Of a stretch of 64,000 bases of DNA, positions 34,646 through 45,059 are shown one piece after another. This stretch comes from Diospyros lotus (Eukaryota > Streptophyta > Magnoliopsida > Ericales > Ebenaceae): assembly GCF_014633365.1 (NCBI RefSeq), contig NC_068338.1:19850616-19914615 (forward strand), written 5' to 3'. How positions within the stretch are numbered: position 1 is the first letter of the stretch; every line of letters starts with the position of its first letter. The position numbers and the translations under genes are program-made. The notes beneath the pieces are model-generated. The model worked only from the letters and a program-made list of their open reading frames with translations. It was not told where the DNA came from and ran no database searches.

Positions 34646-35514
34646 ACCTTTGTCTAATTCCTAATGCTAAGAAGACCTGTAAATAACAAAACCTTCTGGT
34701 CTGGCTTTCAGTGTAACTGTGAATAGAACTGCTCAGCAGTCAGCTCTCAATGTTTCAACTCTCTTTAGCCATGTTCTATGTTCCCATCTTTGTACAAACT
34801 GTTGTTGGAATTTACTTTTAGCCTGGAATATGTCCATTTGTTTGTGTGCATGTGGACATGGGTATTTATTTTATCAGAAAATCACGTGGTAATGGTCTAG
34901 TTATGCCCCTTTAAATAAAAAGAATAAGAAATTTTAAATGAAAAATCACTTATCTTCGATGAATTGTGTTTAGAGGTTAGAGTTTAGTTTTATTCTTTTT
35001 TAGGTCAATTTTAAATGAAGATAAGTATTGATATAATAGTAAAAATTATAAGATTGCTCTTGTTTAAATTATAATTTTAAATTATAATTCGGAAGTCATA
35101 AGTAATAGCCAAAAAAACGATTAGATATTTTTTTCTTCTTTCTATAAATAGATTTCAAGGGTACTAAAAAATCACTAAATTAAGAGAAACACCTATTTAG
35201 GTTTTTGTTTATATAATAAAAATTAAATGTTGTTTATACTTTTAATTTTAATGAATTATTATATATTTTATTTTATAAAATTATATAATCTTAATTTAAT
35301 GAATAAATAATATGTTAAAGTTAAGTGCACGGTTAAAGATACAAACTCCATGTAATAAAATAGAAGAATAGACAAGGCATTTTGTAATACATTTAGAAAG
35401 CATTAAATCCTACCTTTCAATCAGTTTCTAGGAAATAACATTAGGAAAAGGCATTGCAACTGTCTAGAATATAGAAGAATCAATTATTTATTATATTATC
35501 ATCATTACCATGTA
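34646..35514 (+). other. 3' UTR and AT-rich downstream flank
   Basis: The first 180 bases are likely 3' UTR of the kinase subunit gene; TGTAAATAA at 34678 and AATAAA at 34914 are possible polyadenylation signals. The rest is AT-rich with no feature seen. Confidence 0.45.
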
Positions 35515-35531
35515 AATTTTGTCTTATTCTT

Positions 35532-35725
35532 TGGGATTAAAAGGTGAAATTCCTCGTCCTAAAACCCCCACAACTCAATCCCAAAATTTCTGCAGGGGTT
35601 AAATCATGAAATTCAACAGTGAAATTCAAACACGGGAACTACACCAGCTATATAGTAGCTAAATTCAGAACTCTTTAGAACCAACGCGTGCACGGTCCCA
35701 ATCGCTAGGCTATGCTACTGGGGAC
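35532..35725 (-). mobile_element. tRNA-derived SINE with 17-bp target duplication
   Basis: AATTTTGTCTTAYTCTT flanks the segment on both sides (35515-35531 and 35726-35742) with one mismatch, the length expected of LINE-assisted insertion. On the - strand the head reads TAGCATAGCCTAGCGATTGG, matching a polymerase III A box (TRGCNNAGYGG-like). About 60 bp later GTGTTTGAATTTC resembles a decayed B box (GGTTCGAATCC). The tail lacks a clean poly(A) or poly(T) run. At about 194 bp it fits plant SINE sizes. It lies just downstream of the kinase subunit gene in opposite orientation. Confidence 0.75.
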
Positions 35726-35742
35726 AATTTTGTCTTACTCTT

Positions 35743-36879
35743 GATACATGTTTATCTTAATCTTATTTTAATATTAATTACAGGTGTATTACAGAAAATT
35801 AAATTTCACCCAAAAAAAAAAGAATTTTATGTTTTAAATTTGTTAGTAAAAAAATACGTAATATGGAGAATATACATAAGAAAAATACAAAAAAAAATAA
35901 TTTGAGCTAAGGCACAAGTATCCCCTTTTTTTTAAAAAGATTCAAGTACTTTATAGTAGAATTTCCTCTCTAACCAATGTAATAAAACTTCTTTTAACTT
36001 GTCTTTGCTAGAATATAACAACTCAACCACATTATCATATGACTAAAGCAACTCTCAGCACAAGAGCTTTGAATCTAAGGCTCCACCAAAAAAACACCTT
36101 TGTCAAATTAATTAGTAAACTCTTGCACTAAGTAGATAGAAACTTATAAATCAAAAACAAACTTGTAAGTTCTATTTAATTATAGGCTCTTCTGACCATT
36201 TTTAAGATTAAATAAGAAATTAATAAAAAATAAAGATTTTACATTCTTATATATAATGGTTACAAGAATCTAAAAATAAAAATTTAAATTTATATGTAAC
36301 TCATCAAATGAATGTAAGATATAAAATTTGTAATAATCAATTTTTCATAAATGCTCTATATAATGCATAGGAATTATATATAAAATTCAATTTTTTTCAT
36401 AATTTTCCATGAATATATGAATAAATTATAAACATTTAAAATTAAAAGACATAATTACCAACAAAATCTTTAGAGGACCACTGCTCAGTATAAATATTAC
36501 ATGTATAATGAACACTTTACATGACCATAATATCTTTATTAAATTTTGAGTTTTTTTCCCTAATACCGCTAGTAATGATAGAACTTCTATTAGAATTTTG
36601 ATCAAAATTTAAGTTTAATTTTTTAATTAATTTGTATGGTAAATTGTTTCCTAATAAATGTGCATGAAATTTAAATTGAAAAATAATATTGTGCTCTTCA
36701 AGAATCATTTTTTGAAGTTAAATGAATTAGAGTATATATATGTCAAAATATTTTGAAAAAGATAAAACACTCTTTTTGAAATCACCATGGCAAATTGTCA
36801 ACATTTCTTTGCAAGGAGTTGGCCATTTTATGTCTTTGGAAATGAGTTGATGAAACAAAGAAAAAATGATCAACCTTTT
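35743..36879. other. AT-rich stretch, no gene seen
   Basis: Very AT-rich with many short frames of no recognisable content. The upstream end of the copia-like LTR described next may begin somewhere in 36700-36880, but I could not find its TG start. Confidence 0.4.
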
Positions 36880-37651
36880 TGCCAAAAGAATCGATTGTTT
36901 TTTACCTAAATACAAAAGATTCAACCATTCTTGTGAACTATCGACAAGGCAAATTCTTGCTTTCTATACTTCTTTTACGAAAATTCAAAAAGAGTCGATC
37001 GTCACTGTATAATGTCGAAAGTTTGTCAAAACTGTCGATGTCTTGTCAAAACAATCGATTGGTGTTTTAAGAAAGTCTACCTCTTTTAAAAAAAAAAAGT
37101 CGAATGTTTGCCTAAAGTCATGAGTAGTTTTCAAATTTCTTGATGGAAACAATTGGCCAGGTTAAAAAACTATCAACAATTTCTTCACTGACATGTTTAA
37201 ATGGCTAGTTTTTGCAAGCATTAAATGCGTCCCAACGGCTTTTGAAATGGCTAATTAATTCAAAGCGTGGGAGAAACCTATAAATACCAGCCCAATGACG
37301 CACTAAAAAAGGTTACGAAGTGATAAAAAGTTTCAAGTGTTCTCATCCTTTTTTAAAGTGCTCAATCTTTATCTCAAACAAGGTTATATATCATTTGTAA
37401 CTTCTTGTTAAAGCCTTATTGTAATTTTTAGAGAGACATTATAACTAAGAGGTTCAATTCTTAGATCTTCTCAATTGTAAATTTTGTTGTATTTTCTAGT
37501 GGTTTGCTAAAGGGCCTACTAGTTTATAAGTAGAAGGTCATATTTTCCTAATTGATTGCTAGAGAGCCTACTTGTTTTCAAGTAGAAGGTTTTAGTGAAT
37601 TTTCAAAATATTCAATGGGTAGTTGAGGGAGTGGATGTAGGTGGGTTTGCT
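36880..37651 (+). repeat. Copia-like LTR, relative of the one at 19853, split
   Basis: It shares blocks with the LTR nested in the gypsy element: repeated TCGAYCG/TCGAAAG words (36890-37100), a CTATAAATA box (37278-37286), 'TAAGAGGTTCAATTCTTAGATC' against 'TGAGAGACTCATCTCTCAAATT' regions, paired GAGAGCCTACTTG blocks and GGGAGTGGATGTAGG (37628-37642). At 37652 an LTR of family A interrupts it. The distal end (AATTCACCTCATCTCTTGGG) reappears at about 40160-40180. The 5' boundary is uncertain. Confidence 0.6.
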
Positions 37652-40073
37652 TGTAACGGCCCACCTCCCGGAGCCTCTACCACGCATAGAGGATCCGTGA
37701 GAGGGTCATTACTTGAATGATATAAAACAATAACACAACTAAAACTCATACACATACCTCTTGATAGAACCATACGCTTTTATCTCATAACATTTCATAA
37801 TCATCCTTACATAACCATTCACAGTACGAGCTCACCTGGGCTTACATAACATACACTTAACTCGTGAACATGAAAGCATTACTCTGACCAACCACACGAC
37901 ACCTAGGACCTAGTTTTGGGAGAACTCTGCACTTACTATCCTCTAGACCCAAACCCCACTGAGCGAATCTAACAACTTAGATAAAACCCTGACATGGAAT
38001 GATGGAAAGCAAACATGAGTCGCAAGACTCAGCAAGCTCTAGAAAGAAAGGCTGCAGGTTAAAAACAGAACTATTCCTATAACACCCCATGCAATTTATG
38101 CCAACGCAACAACATACCCTGCCATGAACCATACGTGCTTTTACCTTGAATGCATAACATAAAGTAACTTTGCACACCAACGATCCTTGGGGCCCACATA
38201 GGACACACATTAGCGCCCAAGTCCCACATACAGACCTGTTGCAGCCCCATATAGGCTATCATATCATCATTCATGACATGCCATTTCCCATCCTTCATAA
38301 CATGTATATAACATGAGACCATTCAACCTTAGGTTCAGAACTCGCACTCCCCAACTAAACTACCAAGTTCGTGCCTCGCAATCCACCCTTATCATAACCT
38401 TGCACTCCCCGGCTAAACTACTGGGTCCATGCCATACTTCCCGGTTAACCTATCGGGTCCGTGCCATCATCAAAATCACTATCCTCACCATGCCATGCAA
38501 CACATAAGAAATGTAATGGAATTTGTAACATAAACGTGATATCAAGGCCCCCATAAACTAAACATCAGGCCATGTTACGCCCATATAAGAATACACACAT
38601 GTGAAATGTTTCTAAATGCACCGGCTCACCTAAGGAACCCAAGTTGGCTCTTAGATCAACCGAGTCATGCAAATGCTCACACATCCCCATCACACACAAA
38701 ACATGTTTCCTCCAATGAATGCAACCTAACCCTATGCAGCATACACATCATGATATGCACAAAGTCAAGGCAGGAATCTAGCAGTACTAGCTCTTTTGGC
38801 CCGTCTAGCGCTTATCGTAACAGCCTATGACTGGTGCCCATACATCCAGTCATCAACTGCCACGACCCACGGTCGACAGTTAGTGGGTTTGTACCCCATA
38901 CCCTTAGACACACATAAACACCATTAACTGTATATCTTCTAGACTTAACATTACGTAACATTTCTTCATAACTCTTCATGTACATAGTCACATAGACATT
39001 ATGATACCATTCTCATTCTCGCCTCTTCTCAACATAGAAAACTGTCTCAGTACACATTTTACCGATCACCACACTTTTCTCATTAAGATTCTTAACATAG
39101 CCCCATTAATCCATAATTAACTCTTTTAAGAACCTAGCCCCAACAAGTTCGATATCATTCCCAAATAAAGCGAAGCAATACAAAGTTCGATAACAAAACG
39201 GAATGAATGACACCAAAACATCATTTACTTAACTTATTTTATCTCCAATAAGCCCATTATAACATATAAGTCATGGAATGGTTGTCACGCGGATTATCAT
39301 TATTAATGCGTGGAATCAAGTCACAGTGAGAGAGGGAATAGAATACAAGAAATCACGAAGACTTTCACAGGAATTAAAGAACATGAGAAGAGGGTTAGGA
39401 GTTTGTCCTTATTTGGTTAGTTCTTGCCTCTTTTGTGCTCCCGATGCAAAGTAAAATGTTCTATAGGAAGTAACAAGATAACGATTCAAATTAATTAAAT
39501 CTAACCGCATAATCTACATAATCTAACCATGAAAAAATTGTAATTTAAATATATAACACCTCCAGTAATTTAACCCACTTACCGGGATATTTTAAAAATC
39601 GAATAGCCTCGAAAAACCCTTAATTTCCTCACTTTTCTTCTATTTTCCTCCCATTCCTCAACTGTCATGCACCTTTTCTTTCTTCTCCTTTATTTCCCTC
39701 ATTCCTCTTCCTTTTCCTGTATGTTTTCTGCCTTCATTTTACCCGAATTGGGCTTCTGGAATGGCCAAATTGGCCTTAAAAATGACACAGCGAAGGGAGC
39801 TTGGCGGCCAAGGCGAATAAGCGGCTCAGGGTGCGCCACGTGGTGCGTTCTGCACTTGCTGTGCTGCCACCCTCTTCAGCCCAAAACGACGCCGTTTTGG
39901 GCATCCTTGCCCTAGAAAATAAGCCAACCTCCTCCTCCCTCACGCACACGCGAAATCAATCCCTCGTTTCTTCCCTAACCATCCTCGCGTGCGACTGCCC
40001 ATGTCATACGCGTCCTTTAACCATAATGGGCACGTGATTTCTTTTAAAGTGACCTGCGACCCTTTCTCCGAAA
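37652..40073 (+). repeat. LTR of family A, copy 3, inserted in a copia-like LTR
   Basis: It starts TGTAACGGCCCACCTCCCGG and shares family landmarks (GTCGCAAGACTCAGCAAG at 38017-38034; TCATTACTTGAATGATATAAAAC near 37708). TTGCT before it (37647-37651) and TTGCT at 40074-40078 look like the target duplication. Joining the host LTR there restores its match to the 20-kb relative (TTTGCTGCAAC against TTGGCTGAACC). The 3' end is not a clean CGTTACA, so the right boundary is tentative. Size, about 2.4 kb, equals copy 4. Confidence 0.55.
38345..38465 (+). repeat. Three-unit palindromic minisatellite in LTR copy 3
   Basis: Three units of about 31 bp (38345-38375, 38403-38433, 38435-38465) share YCCCGGYTAAMCTAYYGGGT then CCRTGCC. 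The CCCGG...CGGG halves of the later two units are self-complementary. Confidence 0.65.
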
Positions 40074-40184
40074 TTGCTGCAACGCCCCAAAACTTCCAGA
40101 AATTGACACTCTTGCCCTACTTCATAGAAAAAGTTTTAAAAATCCACCAATTTTTAAATCACTCAATTCACCTCATCTCTTGGG

Positions 40185-40424
40185 CATGTGGTGATATAAT
40201 TGTGTCAATCTATCAAAATAGAACAATTCTTGACATTGCTAGATGCATGATGGAGGCTACGAATATGCCTAAGGATTTTTGGGCAAAGCTTAATGCATAT
40301 ATAATTTATCTATCCAACCTATCTCTAACAAAGAATGTGAGGTGTCAAACTCCTCAAGAAGCATGGAATGGAAAAAAGACAAGTGTTAATCATTTGTGAG
40401 TCCTTGGAAGCATTGAATGCTCAT
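40185..40424 (+). pseudogene. Ty1/copia integrase fragment
   Basis: YQNRTILDIARCMMEATNMP, FWAKLNAYIIYLSN and TPQEAWNGKKTSVNHL match the C-terminal half of the copia integrase core. An in-frame TGA follows and the match continues (GSIECSC) to 40424, where another copia element begins. Upstream and downstream Pol domains are missing. The two flanking LTR ends show it was an older element broken by later insertions. Confidence 0.82.
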
Positions 40425-40427
40425 GTT

Positions 40428-41183
40428 TGTTAAATAAGATGATTCAAAATGTATTGGAATGATTTTTGTCATTTATATTTTTCATGTTCATTCTGTTTGC
40501 ATTCCTTCTTATGTGAAAATTGGGTTTTCATTTTACTTACATTTAAATGAAATTTAAATGTGTATATATAATTTGTTGTTTAATATTGTGGGCCAAGATC
40601 CATTGGGCCGAGATCTGTTACATGCTAAAGTCAAAAATCCATGTAGCCCATGCGTGTTTCCCTTTGGCCCAGCTCGATTTCTCACTACTATATAAGGGCT
40701 CTTTGATGCCCTAATTGATAGATTGCTCATTTCCTTATTTTTGAAAACCCTATTTTCTGTGCATGAAGAGATACACTCTCGTGAATCCCTTTCTTCGATC
40801 AATCAACTTGTTTTGGTAAGATCTACTTATATTGTTTAATCTTTGTGGTAAATACGCCTGAGACATGAGAGGTTGAGGTAAAGAGACTATTTGTACAAGT
40901 AGTTCTTGGCTATTAAATGATTTGTACTTGTATTTTAGTTCTTTAGTTTTTCTTCGCAATACTGTATTTCTTGTTATCTTGTTATAAGTCGATGTAAACT
41001 ATTGTAATCGAAAAGTATTTAGTGGATTGACTAGAAGCGGAGCCTCTGCCATGAGTAGGATTTTTTTCGGATCCGAACACATAAATCTCGTGTTCTTGTG
41101 TTCTTTATATTCTGATTTATCTCTCACTATTTACGCTTGATTATTTGGTTTGGCCGAGATTTAGATTGTGTAAGAAACCAACA
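40428..41183 (+). repeat. 5' LTR of the copia element
   Basis: It runs from TGTTAAATAAGATGATTC to GAAACCAACA, immediately before the primer-binding site. It has a TATA box TATATAA at 40689-40695. No 3' partner remains, so the left boundary rests on the break in the older integrase frame. Confidence 0.72.
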
Positions 41184-41641
41184 AATGGTATCAAAGCCAC
41201 GAGGGATCCAAGATCCCGATCAAGACGTCTCCGATTCAAAAGGTAAATCAAAGATTGAGTTTGATCTTCGGTCGAGTAAGTTTTTCTTTCGGTAATATTT
41301 TGCCCTAATTTTTGTTGTGTATACAACTGTCTGCCTTCAACTATCTAATATTTGCTGCTTGCCCTAATTTTTTCTTGAGTTCTTGATCTTGGATTAGATC
41401 TAATATGATTATTCATACTATTAGCCCTAATATTGCATCGAGTTCTTGGTCAGTTTGAGACCTAATTAGGGTTTGAATAATCTTTTACCTGGTATACAAG
41501 AATCTATAATAAGATTTGTATCTTATTTAAATTTTCCAATAAACTGTTCTTATTCTGTTTTGAAATTTCTTTTAAAACAGTTGTCACAATTAATCACATT
41601 GTCATCTGTGAATTATATTCTGTCTTAGGGATCATAATCAA

Positions 41642-42470
41642 ATGGCCCCAACTAAATTAGAAATAGAGAATTTTGATGGTAGTGGTGATTTTAAATTAGA
41701 AAATGAGAGCTATTTTGGTTCAAAATCGGTGCTCTCAGGCATTGTAGGTTGCACCACCTAAAACTGAAAAGGATAAATTAGAATCCTTAACTACCCTAGA
41801 AAGGCATGAGTTGGACAAGTTGGCTTATAGCCTTATCATTTTAAATTTGTCAAATAAAGTCCTTAGATAAGTAAATAAAGAAAACACTGCTTTAAAGGTT
41901 TGGACTAAATTAGAATCCCTTTACATGACTAGGTCTTTAACGAGTAAAATTTATTTAAAAGAAAAACTATTTGGTTTTAAAATGAATACCTCAAAATCTT
42001 TAGAAGAGAACTTAGATGACTTTAATGTTATCGCAATTGGCTTAGAGAATATTGATAAGAGTATTTCAGAAGAAAACCAAAATGTTATTCTTTTAAATTC
42101 TTTGCATGAATCCTATTGAGATCTAAGGACAACAATGCAATATAGCATAACCTCCCTGTCATTAGAGGATGTTGTGTTCGCCCTATGATCAAGAGATCTT
42201 GAGGAGGATAAGACAGAGAGGAAGGTAAATAATATAGAAGGCTTAAGTGTAAAGGGAAAGTGGGAACATAAATCAAAGCCTAAAGGCAAAAATAATTCTA
42301 GTGGAAGAAGTACAACGAGGTCTAATTCTAAATCAAGAGGAACAAGTAGAGGATCCTCAAAAACAATGGCTTGCTAGTATTGTAAGAAAAATGGGCATTT
42401 AAGAAAGAATTGCTTTCAAAGGAAGAAAGACATGGAAAATAACAAAAATAATCAAGAAACAGCAAGCCTA
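41642..42470 (+). pseudogene. Copia gag remnant with zinc knuckle
   Basis: From the ATG at 41642 it reads MAPTKLEIENFDGSGDF, typical of the copia Gag start. A frame-shifted UBN2-like segment follows (open 41925-42119, MTRSLTSKIYLKEKLF). Near 42371 the knuckle reads C-stop-YCKKNGHLRKNCF, where TAG replaces the expected CAG. Stops and one or more indels make it inactive. Confidence 0.8.
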
Positions 42471-42499
42471 TCTGATGGGTATGATAGTGGAAGGGGTTT

Positions 42500-44170
42500 A
42501 ATACTCTCTGAACATGCCTCAGGAAATGAGTGGATATTAGATTCGGATTGCACTTTTCACATGACACCTAGGAAAAACTAGTTGCTTAATTTTCAGCATA
42601 TTGAGGGTGGTAAAGTCCTTATGGGTAATAACCAATCATGTAACATAACTAGAATAAGGCCAGTTAGATTTAAGATGTGGGATGGAACTTTTAAGACTTT
42701 AGATAATGTGAGGTTTGTGCCTAATCTGAGAAGAAATCTAATTTCCCTAGGCATGTTAAATTCAAATTGAGGGTATCTGAAAATGGTATCCTTAGGGTTA
42801 TGAAAGGATCCATGATAGTTCTTAAAGGAATCCTTAAGCAAGGGCTATATGTTTTGCAAGGAGAGACTATCTCTAGAAGTGTTACAGTTTCAACTACAAA
42901 AAATGATGACACTGTATTATGGCATAAGAGGCTAGGTCACATAGGAATGAAAGGTTTACAAGAACTAAGTAAACAAGGCATCCTAGATCCTAAGAGGATT
43001 AATGATCTAAATTTCTATGAGACATGTGCCATGGGTAAGTCTCACAGATTGTAGTTTGCACCTGCAACACATAATTCTAGGGGTGTCCTAAAGTACATTC
43101 ATCCTGATCTTTGGGGTTCTCCTCAAGTTCCTAATTCCTTATCAAAAGCCCAATATTTCATTTCTCTAATAGATGACTATTGTAGGAAGGTATGGATTTA
43201 CTTCCTTAAGCACAAAAATGAACCCTTTGCAAAATTTAAGGAATGGAAGACCTATGTAGAACATCAAATTGGGAAGAAAATAAAGACATTAAGAACAAAT
43301 AATGGGTTGGAATTCACAAACTTTTGTAAATAAGTAGGTATTGCAAGGCATAAAACTTACAGTGACACACCTCAGCAAAATGGTATTGCAGAGAGAGTGA
43401 ATAGAATAATTCTAAATAAGGTAAGATGTCTATTAAAAGACTCTAACTTACCTAAGAAATTTTGGGCTGAAACAGTGTCAACTGCTTGTTACCAAATAAA
43501 TAGATCCCTTTCATTTGCCTTAAACTTTAGGACTCCAGAATAGCTATGGAGTGGGAAATTTCCTTCTTTAAACCACCTTAAACCTTTTGGATGTATAGGA
43601 TATGTTCATAAGAACGAATGGAAGTTAGACCCTCGAGCCAAAAAGGCAGTATTTTTAGGATATCCTCAAGGGGTAAAAGGATATAAGTTATGGCTGATTG
43701 ATAATAAGAAGATAGTCATCAGCCAGGATGTAGTATTCAAGGAATCAAAATACTATATGCCAAATAAGGTGGAAAATACTAAGACAGATCAAACTAAGAA
43801 TTTTCAGTTTGAGGTGGAAAGGGACAACCCTAGTGATAAGTCAGTGGAGTCTAACCTAGAAAGTCCTCAACCCACTAGTTCTCCTGAAAGAGCTGAATCT
43901 GAAATAGAAATTAAAGAAAATGAGGATTCAACTAAATCTCTTCCTAATTTGGGTGATTATATCCTATCTAGGGATAGGGTAAGGAGAGAGATAAAACCAC
44001 CTACAAGGTATACCTATGAAGATGTTATCACTTATGCTCTTAACATTAGCGATTCAATCGAGCATGATGAACCTGTCAGTTCTCAAGAAGCTTGCTTTAG
44101 TAAGTATAAAACTAATCGGTTAAAGGCAATGAAGGAAGAGATGGAATCTCTGAAAAAGAATAATACCTAG
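42500..44170 (+). pseudogene. Copia protease and integrase remnant
   Basis: The protease starts EWILDSDCTFHMTP (about 42529); the catalytic Gly of DSG has become Asp. The GAG-preintegrase block follows (LWHKRLGHIGMKGLQELSKQ, about 42917), then the integrase core: LIDDYCRKVWIYFLK with its first Asp, LRTNNGLEFTNF where the family has a second Asp, and TPQQNGIAERVNR with the Glu. Then KPFGCIGYVH and an acidic linker open over 137 codons (43757-44170). Asp-to-Asn and Gly-to-Asp changes plus TAG stops fit decay of methylated cytosines. Confidence 0.85.
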
Positions 44171-44425
44171 ACACTTGTAGATAAACCTAAAGACCAGAAA
44201 TTTATAGGCTGCAAGTGGATTTATAAGAGAAAGCCATGTATACTAGGAGTAGACCCAGCTAGGTTTAAAGCAAGGGTAGTTGTTAAAGGGTATTCCCAAA
44301 GAAAGGGCATAGACTACCATGAAGTGTTTTCTCCTATGGTAAAGCACACATCCATAAGATTGGTCTTGGCTGTAGTAGCCCTAAATGACTTAGAACTAGA
44401 GCAATTAGACATTAAGACTACTTTT
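44171..44425 (+). pseudogene. Copia reverse transcriptase, N-terminal part only
   Basis: TLVDKPKDQKFIGCKWIYKR, FKARVVVKGYSQRKGIDY and SIRLVLAVVALNDLELEQLD match the first blocks of copia RT. The catalytic YVDD motif is beyond the truncation point. Confidence 0.85.
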
Positions 44426-45059
44426 TGTTAGTTCTATATAATGGCAAATATATCCCAAGAGGGGGATGAATTGGGATTTGGGTATATTTTCGATAGATTA
44501 TAAACTTATAACATGCAGGACACTATGTTTCGAAACATGAGGAAATATGTTTCAAAATAAATAAGTATGTTTCGAAATATAAGTAAGTATGTTTCGAAAC
44601 CAAACTTTCTGTCAAGTATGTTTTGAAACCTACTATGATATATTTCGAAGCTTTCATCTATGTTTTTGCTTATTTTGAAGCTTTTAGCTTTTGAAAATGA
44701 TTCTTTAGATATGCAATTATATTTTTTATTGACAATGTTTCCTCAGTTTAGAAGCATTACCATAAAGGGTCAAAATTTTGGTCATACACTAGACTAAATG
44801 TAATTTCTTCATACATAAATTGTGGATACATGAACCAATGTCACCCTACATTTTATCACACTTAAAACCTATGTTATTGAGACTTTGATATTGTGATCAT
44901 GGGAGTCTTACACTACCTAATGGTGTGATGATTGTCATGATTCAATGTTAACTATTTTTTTAAAAGAGGTTCTAGATTGAGATGTTTTAAATATATTGTC
45001 ATTAAAGTTTATTCAAATTGGGAGTCGTTTTATTAAATAAAGTTTTTTAATATAATATT
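44426..45059 (-). repeat. LTR-like end in inverted orientation
   Basis: On the - strand it ends AATTCATCCCCCTCTTGGG followed by 30 bp to AACTAACA, the same tail design as the LTR at 19853. Next to it is an array of ATGTTTCGAAAC-like palindromic words (44524-44660). The start of this LTR was not found; the region ends against LTR copy 4. It may be a partial element. Confidence 0.5.
44524..44660. repeat. TTTCGAAA palindrome array
   Basis: TATGTTTCGAAAC-like words recur at about 44526, 44547, 44570, 44588, 44610 and 44639, spaced roughly 18-29 bp. The core TTTCGAAA is a perfect palindrome in most copies. Confidence 0.65.

Larger units (their letters stand above)
40428..44425 (+). mobile_element. 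Ty1/copia retrotransposon, 3' truncated
   Basis: 5' LTR 40428-41183, primer-binding site TGGTATCAAAGCC (41186-41198), then gag, protease, integrase and the first part of RT in copia order (integrase before RT). The sequence stops matching at LEQLDIKTTF (about 44425), just before RT catalytic motifs, and gives way to an inverted LTR-like end. RT core, RNase H and the 3' LTR are absent. Several stops break the polyprotein. Confidence 0.85.

Noticed and set aside
39989..40399. 136-codon frame as one gene
   Set aside because: It fuses LTR sequence to a copia integrase fragment; only the last part is real coding sequence.
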